Source: Hirudinaria manillensis | Taxonomy: Eukaryota > Annelida > Clitellata > Hirudinida > Hirudinidae | Reading direction: 5' to 3' | DNA: 64,000 nt | NCBI GenBank assembly: GCA_034509925.1 | Contig: CM067527.1 | Span: 11,335,001 to 11,399,000, forward strand | Part shown: in pieces, positions 48,625 to 58,775 of the stretch | How positions within the stretch are numbered: position 1 is the stretch's first letter | Layout of the letters: every line of letters begins with the position of its first letter | Program-made: the position numbers and the translations under genes | The notes under the pieces: generated by a model | Database searches by the model: none | Told to the model about the DNA's origin: nothing | What the model saw: the letters and a program-made list of their open reading frames with translations, nothing else

Positions 48625-50510
48625 CTGTGCAATCAGGAGACGTAATCTTTAATGTACTAAGAAATACTACACTTTGTTATTGTTGTAGTTTGAGCTTTTT
48701 AAAATTTTCCAACTGCTCCTGCTGCATCTTCCTCAAGGCTTCAGCTTTCTCCTGGTTCAAGTCAAAATAAAATAAAAAGCTGTTAATTGTATATTTAAAT
48801 AAAATCCACAAAATAATCACACCTATATCTGCTATAAATTCCCACTATTATCAATACCACAGTCATCACAACCTGTCTTCTCCTCAGTTCTTCCAGTTTC
48901 TGTCTCTCCATCATTTCTGCTGACCCGAGCGACCTCTGCCTCTCCTCTCCGGTCAGAGCCATCTGCAACCTCGCAGCCTCCTGATGGAGAAGCGCTCGAA
49001 TGTGTTGCTCCCTGACCCCGCCGATGGCCAATCCCTCCAGCTGATTGGACTGATCTCAGTTGAGGTTCAAACCTCCCGTGAGTAAGGATGAATCCATTCT
49101 TTGTTGCTGCATCTCGAGTGCCAGGTACTGCAACTGCTCTAGAGCATGTGCAGTAATCGGTCGAGACAACTCCAAGCCCATTAGACCTTTGTCCCAGCCT
49201 GGAATTGCAAAAGGAAGAACATTTTACAAAACTCAGACTTCTTTATGAGAATCTTTCATCGTTAAAGTTGGCGATCGATAATCTGTCGCATTTGCATACC
49301 TTTTGAGGGATACGAGCTGACGTCATTGGCCACCTTCCAGAGAGAGGATGCCACTTGCTGAGGAATGGACGTCTGATTGGCTTGGAATAGGTAGGAAGCT
49401 GTGGTCACAGCCCTGCTTGACCAAGAGAGTCATGTTGAAATACCCCACGCTGAACCATTCGGACATCTGAAGTTGAGTGAAAGGACCTGAAAGAAAGTAT
49501 AATTTTCTGTCATGTCTTTGATCTCTTCAATGGATATCTTGTATCTGGTTACAGTCATTAATTACCGTCATAATCATCATCATCACCACTACCCATACTA
49601 ACCATGTATGTCACCCTGTGGATCTCTGTAGAACCACTTGTAGGCATCCTCGTGCTCGGGCGGGACGAAACCCTTGATGAAGTTCTGTTGCGAATGTTGT
49701 TGGCATTGTTGTCGCACATGCTGCTGGTTAAAAATTTGCTGCTGTTGCTGAGGAGGAAGAAGAAACTGTTGTTGCTGTTGCTATTCCAGCAAGAACTTTG
49801 ACTCGATGTGCTTTGGAAAGATGGCAGTGAAGTCTGCGGCAATGACAGAGTTGCCAAATGTTTTCTGCTGCGAAGACACCTGAAGAATAGCTTCGCCGGA
49901 CATCGGTTCATCCTCGCTATTGTTCATGAGGCTGTCGACGAGGCTCTCTACATCGAAGGACATGCCGGCATAAAGACTAGAAATCTGAGGCTCTGGGGCA
50001 GCCGCGTTTTGGATGACCTCGGGACTCGATCTGGCATCGAGGTATTGGTTGGACGTTTCTGAAAGACACCTAGATTCCTCTGGTTCAGCTGTGGACACTG
50101 ACTCCACTTTCTGTGTTTCATTCTCATCTGAGGAACTGTATTTCTGTCCACTCTTAACATCCAAGTAGTCTCTCGAGGCATCTTTGACTTTGGCTCGTCT
50201 TTTTCCTCTGCCTCGACCGAGGGGTTCCCGCCATCCTCTTTGGAATTCTTGTCTGCCTCGTCCGTGCTCCACTCGGGAAGTTGCTCTGTGCAATCAGGAG
50301 ACGTAAGTAATCTTTAATGTACTAAGAAATACTATACATATTATCATAAACATCATTAGCAGCAGCAACTGGCATTACCAGATTCATCCTCGTAGTGATT
50401 GTTCTGGGCGTGGGATGAGCTAAAAGACCTCCTAAAGACCTTCTCCTTGAATGAATCATCAGAACCACGATTTCTGCTGTTCTCCCAGGGCTCTCTCCAA
50501 CTCCTATTGG
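48625..50510 (-). pseudogene. GIGYF: Disrupted GIGYF (GYF-domain) gene copy
   Basis: GIGYF proteins bind proline-rich partners through a GYF domain and work with 4EHP in translational repression. Exons recognised: about 50379-50510, 49603-50285, 49300-49486, 48873-49198 and one starting at 48751. The joined GYF core reads YKWFYRDPQGDIHG then PFTQLQMSEWFSVGYF then NMTLLVKQ, with intact GT-AG introns; LPEWSTDEAD lies upstream. The copy is broken: a frame change near 50200, TAG at 49781-49783 in a Gln run, a frame change near 49400, and TGA at 49056-49058. The 5' exons are missing where a LINE and a hAT piece lie. Retained introns argue for a DNA-level duplicate. Assembly error is an alternative for the frame changes but less likely for two stops. 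Confidence 0.8.
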
Positions 50511-50514
50511 ATGG

Positions 50515-51045
50515 GATCAATGGCAAAAGGCAACAATGAAGAACATTCGCATCTTTAACGGCTTTAAGGCTAGAGGGTGGGTGGCGACGTTGTATGAGGC
50601 GATGGAGGTATGGCGGACTTGACGTCGCCTGTATGCGATATGTGATGGTTGATATTTTAAATGAGATTCGGGCGGCGATGGGTAACCAGTGCAGTTCTCT
50701 CAGGCACTCAGAGCTGTCAAGACTCGGGTTAAGTAGCACGAGCTTGGCTAACTTATTTTGAATGCCTTGAAGGGATTGGATCAGGGAAGCAGATGATCCA
50801 TATAGAAAAGAGTTGCAGTAGGCGAGATAGAACCAGCGAGTGGGCGAGTGCAGATGTTGTGTCAACGGAGAGGAGTGGGCGGATATGCCGTATAGCCCAG
50901 ATGAAATGGTTGCAGGCTTTAACTATGGAGGCTGCATGTTGTCTGAAGCTCAAATGAGAATCAAACGTGACCCCAAGAAGTTTTAGAGTAGCCGAGGAAG
51001 GGAGAGTAGTTCCTGCTATCTCTATGGAAGACGGAGGGTTGAGAG
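50515..51045 (-). mobile_element. LINE fragment, 3' part of reverse transcriptase ORF
   Basis: Minus-strand segments LLGVTFDSHLSFRQH, YCNSFLYG and LRELHWLPIAARISFK are typical of the region after the catalytic core in Jockey/CR1-type non-LTR reverse transcriptases. A frame change at about 50820-50860 breaks it. The 5' part is missing where the hAT end begins, and its 3' side abuts a GIGYF exon. Confidence 0.75.
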
Positions 51046-51440
51046 TAGTGATCGACCGGGGCGTCAATTTTAGCCGGGGCCGGGTTTGGGGGAGCGGTTG
51101 CCGGGGGCAGCCGGGACCGGGGTTGAAGCCGGGGTTGGGGAGGCAATCTATAATAACGTTAACTAACGGTGCTTTTATTCTCTAAACATGTTGTAAACGT
51201 CAAATAATGTATAAGTATATTTATTATGTCAAAGAGATTCTGTAAAACCTGTAATAAAAAAAATTTTCACAACGACAACTCTTCCACGCTCCGTTGTGAA
51301 AACTTAGAAAAACATTAAATCGTTGATGGAAACTCATGAAAATCAAATCTTATTGTGACATTCGATACATTTGAAAGTGAATTTTTGTGAAAAATCAAAG
51401 TGGTCTAAAAGCATTGTAGACAGATTTCACAGATTTTCAA
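51046..51440 (+). mobile_element. 5' end of a hAT transposon
   Basis: Begins TAGTGATCGACCGGG and stays closely similar to the complete element at 56.8 kb for about 300 bp, then diverges near 51352. It includes the GC-rich CCGGGG subterminal repeats and a BED-finger-like segment (RFCKTCNKKNFH…H) that keeps both N-terminal cysteines. The 3' end is missing, so it is truncated. Confidence 0.75.
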
Positions 51441-51487
51441 TGATCACCATAATAACCAATTGAGCTTGACCACTTGACTTATTTTTC

Positions 51488-54400
51488 TTATTTCTTATTT
51501 CTCTTTGGATTTGACTGACTTCTTGTTGATGCCTTTCTTTTCCCTTATAATAAAAGCAATTCCAAATTTAATGCAAACTGGCTTATTTTTAAATAAATGT
51601 TAAACTCACCTTTTCTAGAAGGTGCATCTTCATCTTGAACCTGGAATAGAAAATACTTTAAATTTTAATAAATGCTACATAAAGAGAAATCTAATCGATG
51701 GAACAACTAAAAATTTCATGTATCTCATGCAGCTATATAACTAAAAATTCATGGACTAACCTCTGGACCAGGAACATAACCGTAGGTTGTGTAAATCGAC
51801 CAAATGAAATCGGCTAGCAAAAAAATTTAAATGTAATTATTCAACCAAACCAAAAATTTACTTATTTATTCATATACATCTCAAGAAACAAAATATTGCA
51901 AAATTCAAGAATATTACCTTTCTTATTTCCCAACATATCAGATAGAACGGCAAGCCTTGAGATACCATCTTCATTTTCTTTATTGAAATTATTTCGCATT
52001 TCTTCCAATTGTAAAGCCATCTGAAAATTCATCAATTTACCAGCGTGACTCAACTTATTATAAACTCATTTGACCAAACAATTCTTCAAAATCTCTAAAA
52101 ATCTGAGTAATGAAAAAATATAAAACTCCTCACATATTGCGAGTACATCGATATTTCTTTCCCCCTAAACTGAAAGATTTCAATGCAAATATTATTAACA
52201 CAATAATTATAAATTCTGATATTGTGGTTTTCTTAATTAATCTGCTAAATTAATATAAGTCACAAATAAAACACTTACAATAGATTCTGTTGCAGGTGCT
52301 ACCAAAGTGCTGAGGTTCTCAATTCCCAGCTGGTATTTTGCAACAGTAAAAAGTCTAAAGAGTATGCTTGACTGCCATCCTTTGCTAAAACAAATTAATT
52401 TTATTCAATTTCCAAAACACCGGAGGTGCATTCTTATAGATGTCCTCAAGAGTAGACATGCATTCATGGAAGTGAAACTTACCTTGATTCTGAATTTGGA
52501 AGGTACGCAAGAGCCAGGATGATTACCCGGAGGTGGTCAGCGACGATCCTACTTGACACGTCCACTGGTTTGATGCCACCTGGTGTTATGGCTTTGAGGG
52601 ACCTCTAAAATTGCAAATGCAAAGTACTTAATGTAAAAAATGGATCTTTGATATTACTATTATTATTGTTATTATTATTAAAACAATGATGCGTAATGAA
52701 CCAGGTAAAAAAATTTTTCAAAGAAAAAATCCGCAATTTTTACTCTTGATATTTCCCTCATCAGAGGAATGAACGGGATGCTTTCAAACGGTGATGCCGT
52801 GCTTTTGGATCTTGCCAAATGCTCCAGGTGAGCCATTGTTTGGGAAAGCAGCCTCTTTCCTTCCAATCTGAAATTATATTTTAATCAATAATAATAGCAT
52901 TATTATTTTATTTATTTAGATTACAAATAAATTGAAATGATTATCATTATGTAAACAAATCATCAAAGATTAAAAGCAACAAAAAAGCGAATATTACCTA
53001 ACAAAATTTAGTGACCATATAATATCAAGTGTGTTTCTTGGTTTAATTGGGTAGGACAACAGACACGACAATCCAGTGATCTTAGGATCTGCCTCTTCTT
53101 GGTGGATGTTCTCGTCTTTCAGTCTATAATTATTTATTTATATATATAAATATATATTTATAATCACATACAATCAGTTAGAGACTAATCTAAACTTGAA
53201 GCTTTTCCATCAAAAATCATGCAAACTATTTTTAATTTTAATATTAAAATATAAAGACGTACCCAAATTTTCGTAAACAAATCTTTAGTTCAAGATTGGG
53301 CCCTCTTGTGCTGTCTTTTACTGTAATGACAATTTTTGAAGCGTCCAGTCCCAGAGTATTTATCAGGAAATCCAAAATGTCGTTCAAAATGATGTTCTAA
53401 AAAGTAAATGTGATGTCTATCAAGAATGGAACTTAATAGAAATGATCATAAAATCCTTTTATATCAATGCAATCCAATTTAACATAAATAAGATGAAAAT
53501 AAGTCACCCACTTTGTTGGAATCAAAAGAATATGATTCAAAAATATTTGAGGCGGATAATGTATGGACGTCTTCCTCAAAACTTCTCAACTGAGCTTGGT
53601 CTTTCACTGATAATATTCTCCTAAGCCCTATTGTTGGAAAGTCAGTCCTCTTGTTTTCCAGCTCCTAAAAATCAAAGTTATTAATATTTTAAAATCACTT
53701 CATTCAGTTAGCAAAACAAAAACAGAAGCAAACTTTAATAGTAGACAAAAGGATGTCTTTATAAAACTGTCGTCCACACAATATCGGATTCGTCAAGTAA
53801 TTTGTCGTGTAACCTTTGGCTTTGAAAATCTTTTCTATTCCACTATAGATGTTCTCGATGTTGTAATCAGCTAGTTGTAATCATGGTGGAATTGATTAAA
53901 TGCAAACTAATACTTTATATAATGTTAGTTGATCATTGAACATTTGAATTGTCCTAAGAATGTTAGTTAAAAATTCTGACGAATCTTACTCGGCATTTTG
54001 GGTATGCGCTCCTTCGTGTCGAGTGAACTGCCTTCGTTCGAAGTTATGATGTTTGATTTACGGTCGGGTAAATTTCTTGGAGGATCGTAGCATACTTCAG
54101 GAGTGGAACGTTGGGCGGGATTGTATGCACGGAGGGGAACCGAAATGGTTCCATGCTCACTCATATTAGGTGATTTGCTTTCGTCACCATTGTGGTTCAG
54201 CAGTGCTGCTTCAGAATCCGACCTCTGAGTGAGATTGCATGGAAGGAAAGGCTTTACATCTTTGAGCACATTGCTTTCGTCACCATTGTGGTTCAGCAGT
54301 GCTGATTCAGAATCCGACCTCTGAGTGAGATTGAGTGGAAGGAAAGGCTTTACATCTTGGAGCACATTGCTTTCGTCACCATTGTGGTTCAGCAGTGCTG

Positions 54401-55216
54401 ATTCAGAATCCGACCTCTGAGTGAGATTGAGTGGAAGGAAAGGCTTTACATCTTGAAGCACATTCCTTTCGTCACCATTGTGGTTCAGCAGTGCTGCTTC
54501 AGAATCCGACCTCTGAGTGAGATTGCATGGAAGGAAAGGCTTTACATCTTTGAGCACATTGCTTTCGTCACCATTGTGGTTCAGCAGTGCTGCTTCAGAA
54601 TCCGACCTCTGAGTGAGATTGCGTGGAAGGAAAGGCTTTACATCTTCAAGCACATTGCTTTCGTCGACGTTGTTTGAAGTCTTTTCAATAGCTTCCTTCC
54701 AGTCGTTGTAGTTCTTGGCAGTAATGGCTTCTAGGCTGACGACCTTCTTGTTGCTCTGAGTGACCTGAAAATTATTCTCATTTGGTATCAATTAAGTCTC
54801 AAATATTTGTCACCTTTCAACTTTGAGAAGCCAGTGCATGAGTGAAAACAGAACCCTCTAATGAGACAAATGAATGGGATGAACCACTCAGTTCAGAACA
54901 AATGATTCCTCAATTCAAACCTTGAAGGCAAAGTCCCTGGTTTCCGTGCCACTTTGATACGGAGTGAAAGTAGATCCGATCAATTGGTAGGAGGTCAACA
55001 GCTTGCTTTGATTATCGTCTGCAATTAAACAAATTATGCAAATCAAAGTCATAATTAATTACATAATTGGACCTCTATTACACGACGAAAGAAACTTTTG
55101 TTACTGTTATAATAATTACAACTACTACTATTACTGACAGTAACAATCATCAATGTCAGCAAAAATCAAAGAAATGCAAATTAAAATTCATTTTGAGATT
55201 TATTATTATAATAGCA

Positions 55217-55275
<59 letters not shown>

Positions 55276-55667
55276 CATCATCGGCTAACAGACACCAAAC
55301 AACCTTCATAGCACCAGAGTCGTCCTCTCGACAACTTGAACCACCTCATCAGCCACTGCCTGGGGTTTTTCTAAAGAAACAGAAATTTAATGTTAGCAAC
55401 TACTCATTGTCTCCAGTTTTCCACCTCTAGGAGTTTATACCAGGTGCAGACACAGACGATTTGCATGGACATGGAACTTGCAAACAATACTAATGTCGAA
55501 GTTGTTGTCACGGTCATCATACATGTAGTAGTCACATTAACATAATCATCAGCAAAACTCTACGAGGTTTAGGATCATTTAATGAACAATCAAGAGTAGT
55601 GGCCTACCTCAACTTCTTCTATGAGCCATCCTTCCATTTCAGAATGTGGTTTTGCTAAGCTAAGCAT
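51488..55667 (-). CDS. PH domain, 32-residue repeats and AlaRS-like pseudoenzyme
   Basis: Sixteen exons, all in phase, give about 726 residues: 55608-55667, 55304-55370, 54921-55018, 53990-54764, 53734-53870, 53512-53664, 53263-53396, 52998-53123, 52744-52867, 52483-52604, 52279-52384, 52134-52169, 51918-52020, 51761-51813, 51610-51640, 51488-51543. Residues 11-103 form a PH domain (MEGWL, PRQWLMRWFKLSRGRLWCY, C-terminal helix Trp97). Five 32-residue repeats span 112-271. Residues 335-698 follow the AlaRS class II order: KIFKAKGY, GLRRILS and NIFESYSF (motif 2), LGLDASKIVITV, IIWSLNFV, MAHLEHL (motif 3), RIVADHLR, WSIYTTYGYVP. The motif 3 Arg (GLER) is His here, and the GPCGPCSE loop has no counterpart. 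The protein ends in a basic tail (KRKASTRSQSNPKRNKK) with no editing or C-Ala domain. Inference: a catalytically dead synthetase paralogue directed to membranes or partners. The start may lie further upstream, since CAG precedes GTGAATATG. Confidence 0.75.
54177..54656 (-). repeat. Five in-frame 96-bp tandem repeats
   Basis: Each unit encodes 32 residues beginning NV(L)xDVKPFLPxNLTQRS and ending NHNGDE(S/R). Units 3 and 4 are identical in protein and units 2 and 5 differ only at the last residue, indicating recent expansion or gene conversion. Each carries an N-L-T sequon; this matters only if the protein enters the secretory path, which is not expected. Confidence 0.95.
55215..55275. repeat. 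(ATT)n microsatellite in an intron
   Basis: About 20 ATT units inside the second intron of the PH-AlaRS-like gene. Confidence 0.95.
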
Positions 55668-56783
55668 ATTCACCTGATTTAGCTGTTGACATGAAAAGTA
55701 TTTTGATGGAACATTTAAGATTTGTTACAAATGACTCTGAATATCCTTTTATACTTCATAAAAGATTAAGTTTTTAAAACCATAGAGATCTATAATCAAA
55801 ATCCACCTTTAGTCAGCGACGGCAGAGCGGTTATAGGGTTTAGGCGATAATTTATAAACATAAACATAAACATATAACAAATTTTTGGAAAGAGGAGATG
55901 ATAACCTTTTATTCTTAAAAGATTTTAATTTACCTTTTTATATCAATTTTTATTAACGAAAATTCAATAAATTTATTGCACAAGGAAAAATATTGCTTTA
56001 TATATCATTTATAAAATGATGTATAGGCTTACTGATTTCCAAAGTTTCTTAGTGGATATAATTCTCTTCAAGGATGTCTGACAGGAATATCGCACGAGGA
56101 GATGGGAAAAACCACATTCCGAATTTCTGGAGCACTCGAGACGCCTACATTTCCATTAGTATTGCATTATTTTCCGACCGGCAGTGTTTGGCCTTTTCCA
56201 ATGCATCTGGAAGGGAAGCGTGTGAGGCATTTTATTGAAGGGACGCAATTCAGAGGATTACAACGAGGAACGCATTGGGGATGGGAGAACATTTGCGGAT
56301 TTAAAGCTGGGGACAGGGAGCGCCATTACCCTACTCATCCACGTGATATTTAAAATATCAGAAAATTTAGAATAAAGAATATGCACGATGACTGGGAAGA
56401 AACAGATTTAATTTATGGAAATGGAAAAAACTGTCAGCCAAGGTCAATCCAGGTTCCGACGCATGCCTTCCGCCTCTTTGGTATTTTAGATCCACCCAAC
56501 CAGATGTCGGGTAAGAGGGGGTCCGGCCAGAGATGCGAGGGAAAGACGAGACCGGGATAGGAAAGAGTACCAGTCCCGTTGGAAAGTGGGTGGACGATGG
56601 AAAACAAATATGGCACGGTTTTGTGTGTCCATGCTGTCACAATTTGCCGTTTCACGATGTACTTCCATTGCCTGCTTTTAGAGGTGAATTCGTTGAAAAG
56701 GGTGATTTATCGCACTACAGGCGTTATTATTGATATCATTATTATCGGTTGAAAGGTGAAGTCACGATCGAACGCGCCGAGTA
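55668..56783. other. Region upstream of the PH-AlaRS-like gene
   Basis: AT-rich to about 56050, then mixed composition with plus-strand frames of 83 and 66 codons (56102-56353, 56533-56733) that match nothing I know. It may hold the promoter or upstream exons of the minus-strand gene. Confidence 0.4.
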
Positions 56784-56791
56784 CCGTCAAC

Positions 56792-57956
56792 TAGTGATCG
56801 ACCGGGGCGACAATTTTAGCCGGGACCGGGGCCGGGACCGGGGTAGGGGGAGCGGTTGCCGGGGGCAGCCGGGGCCGGGGTTCAGGCGGGCCGGGGTTAG
56901 CCGGGGCCGGGGTTGAAGCCGGGGTTGGGGAGGCCATCTATAATAACGTTAACTAACGGTGCTTTTATTCTCTAAACATGTTGTAAACGTCAAATAATAT
57001 ATAAGTATGCTTATTATGTCAAAGAGATTCTGTAAAACCTATAATAAAAAAAAATTTTCACAACAACTTTTCCACGCTCCGTTGCGAAAACTTAGAAAAA
57101 CATTAAATCGTTGATGGAATCTCATGAAAATCAAATCTTTGTAAATACTAATCGATTACTGTTTTGTGAAGGCCAAAGTGATGAAAGTTAAACGGTAATT
57201 TTTTAAAAACTCATAGTTTTAAGGACATCATTCCAGGTTCCAGCCGATGATGTTTATTTAACTCCATCGAGTTAAGGCAACTTTCTCAGGCTCCTTTTGA
57301 TGGGAGGGTACCTGCTTCTTGTTCAGGAACAGAGGAGGGTCATTCAAGCAAGGACAACGACCTTTGGGAAGAAGTTTTGAAGAGAAGAAGCTTTGAGAGA
57401 AGAAGCTTCCGAAATTACGGGAAAGAAAGCACCCGAAGCAGAGAGGGAATTGGAGGCTTACCTTTCAAAAAAGCGCATAAATAGAACGGATGACCCACTG
57501 GCCTACTGGAAAATTTACAGGAGCGAGTTACCAGGCTTGGCGAAGCTGGCAAGGATTTACCTAAGCCCACCTCCCAGTTCAAGTGATAGTGAACGGGAGT
57601 TTAAAGTGGCACAGTCTATTCAAAAAGGGAGAATTAGACAGTTGCCCAAAAATGTTGAAACTTTAGTATTCATTAAGTATAACTTAAGAGCTCTATCGTA
57701 CTCCACTAATTTGCCGGCTGTACCTGAGGACTTTAACTCTCCGAACGATATATTTTATGATTCGTCGGATGATGAATACATTTTATCTAAGTTGACAAAG
57801 CTAAAAATTAGACTTTTGTTTACCCCCGGCTAAACCCCGGTTGAATTTAAGCCGGGGCGGGACCGGGGCCGGGGAATGTTAAAAAGCCGGGACCGGGACC
57901 CCGGTGGTAAAAAAGGCCGGGGTTCAGCCGGGTCCGGGGTCCCCGGTCGTTCACTA
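56792..57956 (+). mobile_element. Complete non-autonomous hAT element
   Basis: Length 1165 bp. Terminal inverted repeats TAGTGAWCGACCGGGG (16 bp, one mismatch) are flanked by an exact 8-bp target duplication CCGTCAAC at 56784-56791 and 57957-57964. Subterminal regions are full of CCGGGG units. Inside are a BED-finger remnant in which the second Cys is changed to Tyr, and the transposase C-terminus; the catalytic centre is deleted, so it can move only if helped in trans. Confidence 0.92.
57393..57833 (+). pseudogene. hAT transposase C-terminal dimerisation domain
   Basis: The 146-codon frame carries the hAT dimerisation signature: ERELEAYLSKK, DPLAYWKIYRSELPGLAKLA, YLSPPPSSSDSEREFKVA and LPKNVETLVFIKYN. 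In full-length hAT transposases this domain mediates dimerisation and closes the RNase-H-like fold; here the preceding catalytic part is absent. The frame runs up to the 3' subterminal repeats. Confidence 0.85.
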
Positions 57957-58235
57957 CCGTCAACTGCCAATGTCACTGAGAATTCGCAGTCCGAAAAAGT
58001 GCGATTGCCCTAGAAAGATTTTCTAACTCTGACTGAGGACCGAGAGCACAACGTACATTAAACTCTTGGAAGCGCCGCACTCTCTCTAGAATCTCTATGA
58101 TTCTACACTCAGGACTCCTCTCCAGTTGCAAACGCGGGCGCCAAGCATTCTTTGGACGCCGGCTGGGGCATTGATTATTCAGCGTTTTCCTTGCAATGAG
58201 TTTCCCTTCTGAATGTAGCGCACTTGTTTGGATTG

Positions 58236-58720
58236 ATTTTTAGTCCTGCGCATATGAAATAACGATAACCAACGTATTAACATGTATTCGTAAATTATGT
58301 AGTAAATACTTAGATTACAGATGGAATTTCATTTTCGAAGGTGAATATGGAGATATAACAGGAGTAAACAAAGAGGTTTATTCCATTCTTTCTCAAGAAC
58401 TGCAACTACATTTTTTAGATATTTGGCAAGGAGACCCTGTAAATATAGTAGGTACTAAAATGAAGTACACTTATTCACCCAACGGTCTCATGCCCAAAGT
58501 TAATGGGAACATCAAACATTTAGAAATGTTGGGGAAAATCTTTGCTAAGGTGGTCAAGAATGGGTATTTGCTCGACATCCCAGTAAGAGACGAACTTTTT
58601 CAATTATTGGTGGTAAGAAAAAGCTCCCATCTGAGTATAAAGTACTTCGACATGGTACAAAGTTTGATTCTTTATTAAACGCCTTCAAAAGAGTAATCAA
58701 ACTTTTTGCACCAAAGCGGG
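58236..58720 (+). pseudogene. HECT-type E3 ligase N-lobe-like fragment
   Basis: A plus-strand frame reads FIFEGEYGDITGVNKEVYS, ILSQELQ, GLMPKV, LEMLGKIFAKVVKNGYLLD and IPVRDELFQLLV, the order and spacing of a HECT N-lobe (E-GE-G..G...E, GLxP, LGK..AK, LLDxP). A possible acceptor TTTTTAG precedes the open frame near 58236; after LLV either a GTAAGA donor or a frame change to KKLPSEYKVLRHGTKF follows. The C-lobe with the catalytic Cys is not in the window. It lies head to head with the minus-strand TCAF-like gene. Gene fragment or remote exon cannot be separated. Confidence 0.5.
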
Positions 58721-58775
58721 AAATCGACTTTTAACTAATTTCAGACGATCGGGAACTTCTTTTGTTAACTCGTCG

